A stretch of 64,000 bases of DNA from CAZHZT01 sp964537285 (GCA_964537285.1 CAZHZT010000010.1:8675-72674); one strand, 5' to 3'; shown: positions 42,773-52,722, counted from the first letter of the stretch. A program made the numbers and translations. The notes: a model not told the origin generated them from the sequence alone.

Positions 42773-44566
42773 ATGAAGCATGTAACACTGCTCTTTCTTT
42801 TTTTCATGACCGTTTCGAGAGCATTCGGGCAACAGGCCTTTTATTCATCACAAACTACTATTATTGAAGTTAAACCAGAGCAGAACGCCTACGTAATCAA
42901 CTTAAGCGCTAGAGGATTTTTACCCCCACACTCAAAAGAACGGGTCTCTATCTTTCTTACGGAATTAGAAGAATTAGAAAGCTGGACAGCCTCCTATCAA
43001 ATTGTGGGTGAGAAGCAGAAGAAGCTCAAGTCGAAGCAATTAGAATGTAATGATGCCCTTGGAGTATCCTTTTACAACGGCCTCAGGGAATGCCATTTTG
43101 AGTTCGAAAGCGGTCAACAGCCTATGTTAATCCAGTATCAGTATGAAATAAGTGCGGAAGAATTGCCCCTTCTTTCGTCCCTGCTTCTGGAAAACCCTCA
43201 ACAAACGGACACTTTTTCATTCCAGATAATCGTACCAGAGCCTTATGTACTTTCGTATAAAGTAGATAAAACCTATGTACAAGCTATCGAAACAAATAGC
43301 TTTTCGACAGCGAACGGCATGCTTTACCATTTTGTATCTACTCAAAAAAAACGGCCGGTGACAGAAAAGCGTTTCATGTCTTTAAGTCGATTATTAGTGC
43401 ATCCCAGGCACTCCAAAGCTGAAACGCACTTTAGCAAATGGTATCGTAAATTAATCGCTCCGCATTCGACGCTCAGGAAAAACTCAATTCAGCAAGTGTC
43501 TGCTTCATTGAAAGATTCATTTCCAAACAACCTTGATCAAATAAGGGAATTATTCTATTATGTTCGAGATAAATTACGATACATAGATTTTGAAAACGGC
43601 CTGGGTGCTGTGCGACCTCGAAATGTGAACGAAGTACTTAGTAAGCAACAAGGAGATTGCAAGGACATGAGCAACCTCCTTTGTCAGTTGCTTCAGATTA
43701 ATGGCTATGAAGCCTATATGGCCTTAGTCGGCACTCAATCTCATTACTACGATTGGGACTTTCCTTCATTGGCATCTGCGAACCATGCCATTTGTGCCGT
43801 TAAAATAAAGGAAGAATGGCTTTTCTTAGATCCAACAGAAAAATATGGTATTTTTGGACTGCCCAGCAGAAGTATCCAGGGAAGGCAGGCCTTTATACTT
43901 GCCGAAAACCCCATTCTGGAAGCAATTCCTGTTGTAGATGCACGTAAAAACAGAAGTAGTCATCAGCTTTACATTAAACAGGACGAAGACGTGTTCAAAG
44001 GGACTTACCAACTCGAAGCCCAAAACCATGCTAGTATTCCGTACAAAGCAGCATTACATTATGTAAGCAGTACAGAGACCAAGCATTACCTTGAACAACA
44101 GCTTCGAGCTTCCAGCGAACGATTGTTCTTTGAGCAAATCAAAGCCGTCGACATAGATAATAGCGTCCAGGTATCGTCTGAAGTAGAGGCTGAGCCAGAA
44201 TGGATCCGACTTGAAGATAAGAGCTATTTGTCCCTTCAGTTTCTTCCGTTTCCTCATAATCACCCTGGCTTTTTATCGAAGGAACATGATTGGATCAAAT
44301 ACTCGACTGAAGAGAATGTATTTGAAGTAGTTATTGAAATGTCTGAACCATTTAAACTGGAGCCATTTTCCAAAAAATCAATTCATAAGGAAGGGATTTC
44401 ATTCGAATTGAGCATTCATCAAGCCAGCCCTACCCGATTAGTAGTGGCCTATAATTATAAATGTGACTTAACCGTGATTTACTCGGAAAAGACGGAGGCG
44501 TTTAATCAGGTCAATAATTTTATTTGGGAACAAATGGGTAAATCGCTAAAAATAGTCCCTCTTTAA
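42773..44566 (+). CDS. secreted transglutaminase-like protein (DUF3857/Transglut_core)
   Basis: A 597-residue protein with signal peptide (MKHVTLLFLFFMTVSRAFGQ). The N-terminal ~240 residues form a beta-rich domain like DUF3857. The transglutaminase core has all three catalytic residues: Cys296 in QGDCKDMSNLL, His338 in ANHAICAV and Asp353 in FLDPTEKYG. The C-terminal ~200 residues form another beta domain. It acts in the periplasm or outside; substrate unknown, proteolysis or cross-linking both possible. Paired with the next gene of similar layout. Confidence 0.85.
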   Translation: MKHVTLLFLFFMTVSRAFGQQAFYSSQTTIIEVKPEQNAYVINLSARGFLPPHSKERVSIFLTELEELESWTASYQIVGEKQKKLKSKQLECNDALGVSFYNGLRECHFEFESGQQPMLIQYQYEISAEELPLLSSLLLENPQQTDTFSFQIIVPEPYVLSYKVDKTYVQAIETNSFSTANGMLYHFVSTQKKRPVTEKRFMSLSRLLVHPRHSKAETHFSKWYRKLIAPHSTLRKNSIQQVSASLKDSFPNNLDQIRELFYYVRDKLRYIDFENGLGAVRPRNVNEVLSKQQGDCKDMSNLLCQLLQINGYEAYMALVGTQSHYYDWDFPSLASANHAICAVKIKEEWLFLDPTEKYGIFGLPSRSIQGRQAFILAENPILEAIPVVDARKNRSSHQLYIKQDEDVFKGTYQLEAQNHASIPYKAALHYVSSTETKHYLEQQLRASSERLFFEQIKAVDIDNSVQVSSEVEAEPEWIRLEDKSYLSLQFLPFPHNHPGFLSKEHDWIKYSTEENVFEVVIEMSEPFKLEPFSKKSIHKEGISFELSIHQASPTRLVVAYNYKCDLTVIYSEKTEAFNQVNNFIWEQMGKSLKIVPL

Positions 44567-44652
44567 CAGTATGGTACAAAATTTCAAAATTCAATAGACT
44601 TGTTCTGTAGCTGCTAATGGGGTGCAGAACAAGCTTAATTCGCTAAAACATT

Positions 44653-46617
44653 ATGAAAACTTCTATTTTCCTCTTTACTTTCCTCATTGTTACTTGCTTT
44701 TGCGCATCCGCTCAAAAAGATTATAAATGGGGGCAGGTTGAAAAAGAACCTGATTTACCTGAAGCATTTTTAAATGCGGATGCCATCACTCTAAACCACT
44801 ATGAAGAAAGACAAACAAGAGTTGAAAACGGCTTATTTTTTTCAAGGAATATCACTAAACGAAAAATAAAGATTCTTACGCCAAAAGGTTTAGACCAGTA
44901 CGGAAACATCATTATCCCTAAAAAAAGCGGGATGTATATTTCAATTTTAGATGCCAGGGCTATAAAAGCAGATGGGCGTATAGTGGACTTAAATGCCAAT
45001 GATATAAAAACACTGGATCTGGGCTTTGTAACCAATATTTTTAACAAGGAAAAGTTTTATTTATTCGCAATCCCCGGGCTGGAAGTAGGTGACTCATTCG
45101 AGATGGTGTGCGTACAAGAGGGCAATACCGTTGAACTGGGCGGGAACATCTATTTGCATGACTATCTCCCTGCAGTCAAAGCGAGTTTTGTATTAGAAAC
45201 CAACAAACAAATTCCCGTTTTTTCGAGTCATTACAATGATATGCCCAAGCCTAAGGTAGACGGAAATTTACGATCAAATACTTTCACTTGGGAAATGGAG
45301 CACCTTATTGGTTTGTACGATGATCGTTCGTCGATTCCCTACCAGAGCTTACCCTACTTTATCTATGAGCTCAATCTCGATGGTTTTTATTTGCAAGAGC
45401 CTCCACCGAATTTAAAGGATTGGCGGGCCTTATTAAAATATTTGAACGAACGCTTTCTTCAGCCCAAAGTCCGAAATAAGAAAAAGCTGGCAGAACAGTT
45501 TGACAATTTCCTAAATGAAGTAAGCGGAAGTTCTCAGATCGAAAAACTTCGCTATTTTCATGAATATGTTAATAATAACATAGATATGGTGAAACTGGAG
45601 AAATCAGAACAAAGCGAGGGAATAGAAACCCTCCTTGCAAAAGAGAGAGCCGATTTTTACACGCTGCATCAGATCTACCAAAGCTTCTTTAAACACTTAG
45701 GACTGGAAGCTTTCTTAGCCTCAGGGAGAAGCCGATATCTCGGGCCTATACAGCTAGACTTTCCTACACATATTCAAATTTCCGATTATTTTTATGTTGT
45801 GGAAGTAAACGAGGCTCCTCACCTTCTGATTCCCAAAGCTGAAGGCAACATTTACAAAATTGATGAAATTCCCATTTCTCTTGAAGGCACGAGTATTTAC
45901 ATGCTCAATTTAGAAGATGGAAAAACGTTCAAACAAATAGACCTGCCGCTTTCCAGTTACGTACAAAACCTGCGGCAGTTGCAATATGAACTTTCAGTGT
46001 TTGAGGGAACCGATAGTGCTTATGTTAAAGTTAAGGAAATCTACAAGGGAGCAGAAGCCACGCAGTTCGGTTCGCAACTTCGAAGCATTGGTAACGAAGA
46101 AGATATGAAAGCCTGGAAAACAGCCCAACTACAACGATCTCTAAGTAACATAATGTTAGATACCTTCGGGTACAGCCCCTTGTCCGAAGTCCCTCCTTTT
46201 CAGAACCGGCTATTTTATCACATGGAACTGGATTACCCATTTAGGCCACTGGATGAAAAATTGGAAAAATTGACCATTGGCAATTGGCTGAGGCATGAAC
46301 TTCACCTACCCAATGTTGAAAGCCGAACCCTTGATTATTATCCTTTATTTTCCAACAGTGATATATTAATTATGGTGCTCAAACTCGATAAACCAGCCAG
46401 CATTGTAAATAAAGATCAGTTGACGGAATTCCTGGAAAACGAAGCAGGGCAGTACACTTTTAAAGTTCAGAAAATCAATAATCAAACATTCATTATCCGG
46501 TCACAGTATATATTCAAGGCGCATAATGTAGCAGCAAAAGATGTAGACCAGATTATCGAACTTAATCAGGCAGCTCAAAAGGCAAGCGGGAAAGAGATGA
46601 TAATAGAATGGAAATAG
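44653..46617 (+). CDS. DUF3857 protein with a degenerate transglutaminase domain
   Basis: A 654-residue paralogue of the preceding gene. Signal peptide MKTSIFLFTFLIVTCFCASA, DUF3857-like first half (ITKRKIKILTPKGLDQYGNI), then a transglutaminase fold. Here the Cys region reads ERADFYTLHQIYQSF and the His/Asp regions read DYFYVVEV and HLLIPKAEG, so Cys, His and Asp are all replaced. It is probably a binding or structural partner of the active protein encoded upstream (inference). 86 nt separate the genes, with an ACTTGTTCTG hairpin between. Confidence 0.75.
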   Translation: MKTSIFLFTFLIVTCFCASAQKDYKWGQVEKEPDLPEAFLNADAITLNHYEERQTRVENGLFFSRNITKRKIKILTPKGLDQYGNIIIPKKSGMYISILDARAIKADGRIVDLNANDIKTLDLGFVTNIFNKEKFYLFAIPGLEVGDSFEMVCVQEGNTVELGGNIYLHDYLPAVKASFVLETNKQIPVFSSHYNDMPKPKVDGNLRSNTFTWEMEHLIGLYDDRSSIPYQSLPYFIYELNLDGFYLQEPPPNLKDWRALLKYLNERFLQPKVRNKKKLAEQFDNFLNEVSGSSQIEKLRYFHEYVNNNIDMVKLEKSEQSEGIETLLAKERADFYTLHQIYQSFFKHLGLEAFLASGRSRYLGPIQLDFPTHIQISDYFYVVEVNEAPHLLIPKAEGNIYKIDEIPISLEGTSIYMLNLEDGKTFKQIDLPLSSYVQNLRQLQYELSVFEGTDSAYVKVKEIYKGAEATQFGSQLRSIGNEEDMKAWKTAQLQRSLSNIMLDTFGYSPLSEVPPFQNRLFYHMELDYPFRPLDEKLEKLTIGNWLRHELHLPNVESRTLDYYPLFSNSDILIMVLKLDKPASIVNKDQLTEFLENEAGQYTFKVQKINNQTFIIRSQYIFKAHNVAAKDVDQIIELNQAAQKASGKEMIIEWK

Positions 46618-46727
46618 TATATTTCGGTTAAAGGGCAACGGCTAACGGCTAACGAATTTCTGATAAAGGCCCCTGGCCTTATATCCATTTTCCGTTAACC
46701 GTTTTCCGTTAACCGTTAACCGCAAAA

Positions 46728-47705
46728 CTAGACTTCCCTTGATACAAAGCTTTTAGCGGTTGTTTCCAGTAGTGCTTTGCGTTCAGGAAGTACACTTACC
46801 TGACGGAGGTGCTCAAAACCCTTATCGAGGTAACTTTCCATTGCCTTTAAAGTATGGTCACGAATATCCAGTTGATTGAATAAAGCGGTCACTTCATCAA
46901 TTTTAGCCTTTTCGTCCTCGGTCTCCGTGTTCAAGAGATGAATTAAACGATCCTGTGTAGGCTGTTCGGCGAGTTCAAGTGCTTTAAGGACCAGAAAGGT
47001 TTTTTTATTCTGTACAATATCACCACCGACTTTTTTACCAAATTTGGCGGGATCTCCGAAGGTATCCAAAAGATCGTCTTGAATTTGAAAGGCTATACCA
47101 ATTTGGCGACCGAACTCATTTAGGTGGTGCTGATCAGTTTCGGGTGCTCCGGCGATCAAAGCCCCCATTCGAAGGGCTCCTCCCATTAGAACAGCGGTTT
47201 TGTATTCAATCATTTTGATATAACCGGGAATGCTCACTTGTTGCTGAGCTTCAAAGTCGATATCGTACTGTTGGCCTTCACATACTTTTATAGCAACTTC
47301 GTTAAAATGGCCGATTAGTTCATTGTTTTTACCGCCTATTTCCAGCTGCTGTAGTAAAGCATATACATATATAAGCATTACATCTCCGGAAAGGATACCC
47401 GCGTTTAAACCATACTTGATATGAACAGAGGGGTTTCCCCGACGGAGGGGCGCTTCATCCATGATATCATCGTGTACTAGCGAGAAGTTGTGAAAAAGTT
47501 CAACTGCTAAAGCTGCTGGTAGTGCTTTTTCCACTTCATCATGCCACAATTTATAAGCCATTAGGACTAATAAAGGCCTAAAGCGCTTACCGCCCATTTG
47601 CATAATATAGTCTATGGGCGCATACAACGATTCCGGGGCCTTGGAAAAGCGATTGAGTTGAAGATATTGATTAAACTTTTCTAATAAATTAGTATGGGTA
47701 TTCAT
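46728..47705 (-). CDS. polyprenyl synthetase (isoprenyl diphosphate synthase)
   Basis: A 325-residue trans-prenyltransferase. First aspartate-rich motif LVHDDIMDEAPLRRG (about 77-91), second FQIQDDLLDTFGD (about 205-217), GGKRFRPLLVLMAY near the start and GKKVGGDIVQNKKTFL after the second motif. It condenses IPP with allylic diphosphates; product length cannot be set with confidence from sequence. Upstream (right) is the membrane TPR gene, downstream a short GTTAACCGTT-rich spacer. Confidence 0.93.
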   Translation of the reverse strand: MNTHTNLLEKFNQYLQLNRFSKAPESLYAPIDYIMQMGGKRFRPLLVLMAYKLWHDEVEKALPAALAVELFHNFSLVHDDIMDEAPLRRGNPSVHIKYGLNAGILSGDVMLIYVYALLQQLEIGGKNNELIGHFNEVAIKVCEGQQYDIDFEAQQQVSIPGYIKMIEYKTAVLMGGALRMGALIAGAPETDQHHLNEFGRQIGIAFQIQDDLLDTFGDPAKFGKKVGGDIVQNKKTFLVLKALELAEQPTQDRLIHLLNTETEDEKAKIDEVTALFNQLDIRDHTLKAMESYLDKGFEHLRQVSVLPERKALLETTAKSFVSREV

Positions 47706-47759
47706 CCGTAAAAAAAATTTTGCTTTTGGTGGTTTTAATAGAACGGGAAACGGCTAAGG

Positions 47760-49673
47760 TTAATTTGCTAAAGTAGGATCAAGTTGAACAGCTTTGTTGT
47801 AACAAGCTTGTGCCTGTTTTGCATAATTTAGTTTTTCATATGCCTTACCCAACGCAGCCCAAAGGCGGGCAGAGTTTGGATCTACTTCGGTTCCGTATTT
47901 AAGATACATGGCCGCAAAATCATACTCTCCCTGCTTCACGTAAAAATGATCGTAACCGATCCTGTAAGCAAAGTTTCCTAGTTTTTCATTAGGCACTGCC
48001 CCCTGTTCGGCCCTTCGTTTCAAGTAATCCATGTATTCGTCAATGAAGTCGATCCGCTTCTTTATGGTGAGGACGTCATAGAATACGTTGAGCATTTTGT
48101 CGACATCACGGTCCATTTTGTAATGTTCGGCAGCAACTCCGGCCCTCATTCTTTGTGCATCATAATATTCGGGATAAATTCGAATAGCTTTATTAAAAAA
48201 GCCTAATGCTTCATCAAGCAGTTGCACCTTAACTTCCGGGCTCTGTGTGACTTTATACTTTTCGAACAAAGCGGATCCCATCATACAATTAGCTCGTGCA
48301 CTATTTTCGGAAACTTCTACTGCCGCTGCGTTCAGGGTGAGTGGATTTTCCCAGACGGGTACTCTGGTCCAGGTTTTAAAGGAGAAAAATAAAACATAGA
48401 TGGCCAATAATCCAACATTCAGAAGATTGGCATTTTGGTCTGTGAAATCAACCGGCCAGCGACTGATAAAATAAGCCAGTGCAATGCATACTCCTACGGA
48501 AGACACAAAAAGAAAGCGTTCGTTCATAAAAGTGCCTACAGGAAAGAATAGATTGGAAACAATGGATAAAGTGATTATAAAAAATAATATACTAAAAGAG
48601 ACGACTCTTTTTTTCCCCAAACCAAACAAAGCATATATACCCAAGGCCAGATAAAGTAAGAAGGATAATAAAACCGAAAAATCGCCCCAGTTCATTACGG
48701 GTATGTGATAAGGATAATAATCATGCGTTAGAGGATGTGGGAAAAAGCTCAATTTTAAATATTGACCCAGTGTATAGAAAATCGTGGCATATTTTTCACT
48801 GAGGTACATCCCAAAGAACGGATTATTCATAATCCCCGTAACTTCTTTGCCTGAATCCAGCAGATAACCAATTATAGAAGTTCGAATTCCCAGGTAAATA
48901 AGTATTACCAGGAGTAAAGGCGCCGTAACGATACTTATTGTTTTGAAAGAAGCCTCGGTAAAGAAATACAATGCTAATGGTATGACCGCTAAAAAGGTTA
49001 ATGCATTTTCTTTTGCCAATATTCCCAGGAAGAAAGAAATACTTGCTGCAAATAACCAATAATACTGCTTGGGTTTAGCTACATATACCAAACTAAAGTA
49101 AAGTGCTCCCAAAGCTCCGATTAAAGTCAGCACTTCGTCTCTCCCCTTGATGTTAGCAACAACCTCCACATGTACCGGGTGAAGAGCAAAAAGAAGAGAA
49201 GCCACAAAAGGCAGCCCCAGCCACCAGTGCGTATTTTTCCGGGGAAGGAGGATGGAAAGTATCCGGAATAATAACAAACAACAAAGGCTGTAAAAAACGA
49301 TATTAACAAAGTGATTCACCCAGGGATTAAGACCGAAAAACTCATATTCTATAGCGAAGGTAATTATGGACAAGGGCCTGTACCTTCCGCCAACCACGAG
49401 ATCTTTTTGCTCGCCAAAATAACCTGCCATGCTTTCGGTAGATAAAAGATCACCTATGCCATCGAGTCCCTTTTTAGTAAAATCGTTATCTGACAGTACA
49501 ATCTGATCGTCTAAAACATATTCATAGTTGACGGTTCGGAAGTAGAATAAGAACGGAAGGACAAAGATAATAAGGGCTGGCAACCAATTATCTTTCCAAA
49601 ATCCAGCAGGAATAATCAATGCTGTTGTTGTCTTCTTTCGTTTTGTCGATTTGCTTTTTTTCTTTTGCGCCAT
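47760..49673 (-). CDS. membrane protein with C-terminal TPRs, O-mannosyltransferase-like
   Basis: A 637-residue protein. ATG 49673 (MAQKKKSKSTKRKKTTTA) is chosen because upstream codons overlap a terminator. After a basic head come about 11-12 membrane spans (about 25-440). The first loop has NYEYVLDDQIVLSDNDF with an Asp pair, and RYRPLSIITFAIEYEFFGLN and FALHPVHVEVVANIKGRDEV follow, a pattern shared with TMTC/PMT-type glycosyltransferases (GT-C). Residues about 470-637 hold TPR repeats. Likely a polyprenol-dependent glycosyltransferase; acceptor unknown. Downstream is the polyprenyl synthase gene. Confidence 0.8.
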   Translation of the reverse strand: MAQKKKSKSTKRKKTTTALIIPAGFWKDNWLPALIIFVLPFLFYFRTVNYEYVLDDQIVLSDNDFTKKGLDGIGDLLSTESMAGYFGEQKDLVVGGRYRPLSIITFAIEYEFFGLNPWVNHFVNIVFYSLCCLLLFRILSILLPRKNTHWWLGLPFVASLLFALHPVHVEVVANIKGRDEVLTLIGALGALYFSLVYVAKPKQYYWLFAASISFFLGILAKENALTFLAVIPLALYFFTEASFKTISIVTAPLLLVILIYLGIRTSIIGYLLDSGKEVTGIMNNPFFGMYLSEKYATIFYTLGQYLKLSFFPHPLTHDYYPYHIPVMNWGDFSVLLSFLLYLALGIYALFGLGKKRVVSFSILFFIITLSIVSNLFFPVGTFMNERFLFVSSVGVCIALAYFISRWPVDFTDQNANLLNVGLLAIYVLFFSFKTWTRVPVWENPLTLNAAAVEVSENSARANCMMGSALFEKYKVTQSPEVKVQLLDEALGFFNKAIRIYPEYYDAQRMRAGVAAEHYKMDRDVDKMLNVFYDVLTIKKRIDFIDEYMDYLKRRAEQGAVPNEKLGNFAYRIGYDHFYVKQGEYDFAAMYLKYGTEVDPNSARLWAALGKAYEKLNYAKQAQACYNKAVQLDPTLAN

Positions 49674-49730
49674 AAGGTGTTGCAAGCTTGTTTGGATGTA
49701 AATATATAACCCAAGTTGCGATGATAGGAG

Positions 49731-49788
49731 AAAAAAGAGGCTATTTTGATCCAAAATCAAAGATTTCTTTCAAAATAGCCTCTTTTTT
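49731..49788. terminator. bidirectional terminator
   Basis: A 12-bp stem, GAGGCTATTTTG (49737-49748) and its complement (49771-49782), is flanked by an A-run before and TTTTTT after. The loop is 22 nt. It can end minus transcription from the T9SS gene before the TPR membrane gene. Confidence 0.65.
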
Positions 49789-49797
49789 AAAAAAATC

Positions 49798-49906
49798 GTT
49801 CTTTGACAAATTGTGTGGAACTTCAAAATGATAAGCCTTGAATGCCCTTTGGGCTGAAAGGCTTATCATTTTGAAGTTCCATTTTCCACAATTTATGTCA
49901 AAGAAC
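49798..49906. repeat. family A palindromic repeat (A4)
   Basis: Full copy: GTTCTTTGACAAATTGTGTG to TTATGTCAAAGAAC. The inner stem reads GATAAGCCTT/AAGGCTTATC where A3 reads GATAACCCTT/AAGGGTTATC: a paired change that keeps the stem. Loop GAATGCCCTTTGGGCTGAA. Confidence 0.85.
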
Positions 49907-49917
49907 CAAAAAAAATC

Positions 49918-49945
49918 GTTCTTTGACAAATTGTACGGAGGTTCT
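49918..49945. repeat. family A palindromic repeat, half copy (A5)
   Basis: GTTCTTTGACAAATTGT then ACGGAGGTTCT follows A4 in the same direction after 11 nt, repeating the left end only. It looks like a decayed tandem copy at the edge of the T9SS gene. Confidence 0.6.
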
Positions 49946-49981
49946 GGATGAAGTCTATTAGTAAGCGTTTTTAAAAGCGTT

Positions 49982-52231
49982 CTATAATTTTTCGAAACGG
50001 CTGTAGAAGACACCTTTTCCAGTCACCAGTTTTACAATAAATAATCCGGAAGGCAAGGAGCTTACATTTATGTTAAAATTATTGGAAGCTCGAAAGTTTT
50101 GCGCCCATTTTAGCATTCCTCCTATACTATAAACTTCTACTCTGGAAATTTCCATTCGATCAGAAGAGATCTGTAGACGATTATTCGCAGGATTAGGGAA
50201 TAATTGAAACGCTGCGCTATTTCCAATGGTTTGGGTAGCATTTGGATCAAGCACTTGTATAACGAGCTGATTCGCGACTAACTCTCCATCGATATCCAGT
50301 AACAAGCAAATAGTATCAGCCCCAAAAGCGATACTGAAGATATACACACAATTGTTTACTTCATCTATATCAAGCTCAACAGCATCTACAGGCCCCCCAC
50401 ATGCTTCAGTCGCAATCAAAGTTCCTTCCCAGCAAAAGGTATCCAATTCATTAAGCAAGAGACTTTCAGAGAAGTAGCTACAATCCTCGTTTACAATAAT
50501 GGTTGCTGAGTCGGAGGCACAAATGCTATCTACCTTTAACTGATAGACACCCTCCTGCTCAGGGTTAAAACTTTGTATAACCGGATTCTGCTCATTGGAA
50601 ACAAAGCCATCTGGCCCGGTCCATTCCCATTCAGTGCCTCCATTTCCAAAAAGAAGCAATTGCTGTCCATAGCACAAAGGGCTATTGTAAGCAGCTTCGG
50701 CATTGGGAAGAGGAATTATAATGACATTCACGGTATCTGTAGAGGAATTGGAACATTGATTATCAGAAGTACCGTTAATAATGAATTGGGTATCTTCACT
50801 TAAGTTTACCGGAAACATAAATGGAGATTGCTGAATATCATCGTAAACAGTAGGTATTTGATTTTGGGTAATAGAAATACTCCAGGGAGCCATCCCCTCT
50901 AGTGATACTTCTAAGAACCCATCCGTATTTTTACAAAGCGTATCAAAAGGCTGCACAAACTGAGCCGTGGGAAGGTCAAGTACTTCCAGGTCTATGTTAA
51001 GTATTGCATCACAAGCTGTACCTATATCAATAGGATACGCGTATAGCCCGGTTTCACTAAGTTCACTCCCATCCGGCGCGATAAATACCTCACCAACACA
51101 AATACTCGCAAATGAGTCCAGCTCTACGATCTGACCTTGCTGTACATTAAGGACCAAAGTAGTATCACAGCTCCCCTGATTACCACTAAGAAAATACTCA
51201 TAAGATCCTTCTTCGCAGATTTCCTGGCCATTAGGATCGGTAATACAATCTCCCTCACAAATAACAATACTACTATCTATCATTAAAACAGAAAGGACTT
51301 CTAAATTGACGGTTATAAAAATATCGCAGCTGTCTCCCAGTACATTTTCCAGGACTAAATCATAGGTTCCGGTTTCACAAAGCTGCGTACCACCGGGAGC
51401 GACGAAGCATTCTCCTTCACAAACGACGGTGTCTATCGTTATAAACTCAGAGAAAATCAATTCTGTAAAAATCACCAGATCACACCCTCCTGCGATAATA
51501 TCCTCCACCACAGCAAATCCAGAAGGAAAATCTATATCAAAAACTTGCCCGCTTACTTCGGCGGAAAAAGTCGTATCACTACAAGGGAACTCTGTAATTT
51601 GGCTGTACACCCCCACTCCACTTGTACTAACCTTGACGGTATCCAGGCAGGTAGACAGATTGTTGGAAATTGCCAATGAATATTCTGTAGTAAATGATGG
51701 AACGACAAATATTTGGTCTCCTGTTTCTCCTGTTGACCAAGAGAAAGAGAAATTATCGAAGGGGGGCGGAGTCAAGTCAACTTCCAGGCTGGTTACATTC
51801 ATTGCACAAATGGTCGTGTCAGATGTCAATGAATAAGTTAGAGGGTCTATGATAGGAACTGAAAAGGACTCCGAATAACCCGCAATTGATTGAAAATTAA
51901 CTACAATGAATTCAGGGCTTTCACTCAAGTTATCATTAATAGGTACAATGCTCAATTCAATGATAGGATTATTCTCACTAATACTCCCGTTTGCCTGATC
52001 AATTTCATAATCAAGTCCGGTTTCCGCATCTCCGGAGATATCAAAAGAAATAGGAAAGTGATTGCTATTAAAGGAAGAAAAGTCAAAGAATACTTTTTCA
52101 GAATTACAGCCTTCCACAAAGGCATCCGCGGGGTTTCCAAGATTAGAGGTCGGACTCTGAGCCGAAAGAAGCGCTGAGATAAAAACCAGGGCTGCGCTTA
52201 TCCAGATAAATTTTGTTGATTCTGCAAGCAT
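49982..52231 (-). CDS. T9SS-secreted adhesin-like protein
   Basis: A 749-residue protein with signal peptide (FIWISAALVFISALLSAQ). An N-terminal region of about 120 residues is followed by Ig-like beta repeats. Three cysteine-rich units align with one another: DTVVCEGECFVAPGGTQLCE, SSIVICEGDCITDPNGQEIC and SFASICVGEVFIAPDGSELS, each ending in a CDxxxxxNL-type strand. The last ~80 residues (FQLFPNPANNRLQISSDRME ... LPSGLFIVKLVTGKG) are a type IX sorting domain. Likely cell-surface or extracellular; ligand unknown. Confidence 0.88.
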   Translation of the reverse strand: MLAESTKFIWISAALVFISALLSAQSPTSNLGNPADAFVEGCNSEKVFFDFSSFNSNHFPISFDISGDAETGLDYEIDQANGSISENNPIIELSIVPINDNLSESPEFIVVNFQSIAGYSESFSVPIIDPLTYSLTSDTTICAMNVTSLEVDLTPPPFDNFSFSWSTGETGDQIFVVPSFTTEYSLAISNNLSTCLDTVKVSTSGVGVYSQITEFPCSDTTFSAEVSGQVFDIDFPSGFAVVEDIIAGGCDLVIFTELIFSEFITIDTVVCEGECFVAPGGTQLCETGTYDLVLENVLGDSCDIFITVNLEVLSVLMIDSSIVICEGDCITDPNGQEICEEGSYEYFLSGNQGSCDTTLVLNVQQGQIVELDSFASICVGEVFIAPDGSELSETGLYAYPIDIGTACDAILNIDLEVLDLPTAQFVQPFDTLCKNTDGFLEVSLEGMAPWSISITQNQIPTVYDDIQQSPFMFPVNLSEDTQFIINGTSDNQCSNSSTDTVNVIIIPLPNAEAAYNSPLCYGQQLLLFGNGGTEWEWTGPDGFVSNEQNPVIQSFNPEQEGVYQLKVDSICASDSATIIVNEDCSYFSESLLLNELDTFCWEGTLIATEACGGPVDAVELDIDEVNNCVYIFSIAFGADTICLLLDIDGELVANQLVIQVLDPNATQTIGNSAAFQLFPNPANNRLQISSDRMEISRVEVYSIGGMLKWAQNFRASNNFNINVSSLPSGLFIVKLVTGKGVFYSRFEKL

Positions 52232-52280
52232 GAAAGGGGCGAATTTTCGAATATTAGGAAATCAAATTAAAATAGGTTAG

Positions 52281-52467
52281 TAAGTAGTTCACGGATTTAA
52301 GCTATAGAAACTATCGATGCCCTGGGCAGGAAGATTTTTGAGTTGGAGATCGACACTTTATTGGGACTTTTCTTCGAAAAGTCCCAATAAAGTGTCGATC
52401 TCCAAACAAAAAATGCTTCTACAGAGGGCAAAGATTATTTATATCGCCTATTTCCATGAACTACTTA
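52281..52467. repeat. family B palindromic element (B2, 187 bp)
   Basis: Same terminal repeat as B1 (TAAGTAGTTCACGG at 52281) and the same 187-bp length, in inverted orientation. In the core stem, B1's ACTTTTTTGGGA becomes ACTTTATTGGGA with the matching change on the other arm, and T-to-C is matched by A-to-G nearby. The CTTCG loop is kept. Confidence 0.8.
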
Positions 52468-52588
52468 ACAGTCCAAAAATGAGTTTTGGGTTGTCACTTA
52501 AAAGCTTTTGTTGGAGATCAGCATCTTTTTTCAATTTGAGTAACGCTAAAACCCAAACTAAGTTGCTTTATTTTTTTACAAATAATAG

Positions 52589-52722
52589 GCTTGTTCTTGG
52601 GAAGAGCGTTTTGTTTGAAGAGAGCTTCGGTTTATTGATTTTTCTTCAAAAAATCAATAAAACCGAAGCCCTCTTCAGTAAAAGTCACCTTGCTAAGAGT
52701 AACGATATTTATAGGAAACAAG
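52589..52722. repeat. palindromic element beside B2
   Basis: A hairpin with few mismatches runs from GAAGAGAGCTTCGGTTTATT (52617) to its complement ending 52676. Outer ends GGCTTGTT and AACAAGC also pair. With B2 it fills most of the 637-nt gap between the T9SS and PadR genes. No ORF. Confidence 0.6.

Noticed and set aside
46620..46727. GTTAACCGTT tandem-like repeats as a CRISPR or binding-site array
   Set aside because: Only a few irregular 7-10 nt units with no spacers; could be relics of a small repeat, not an array.
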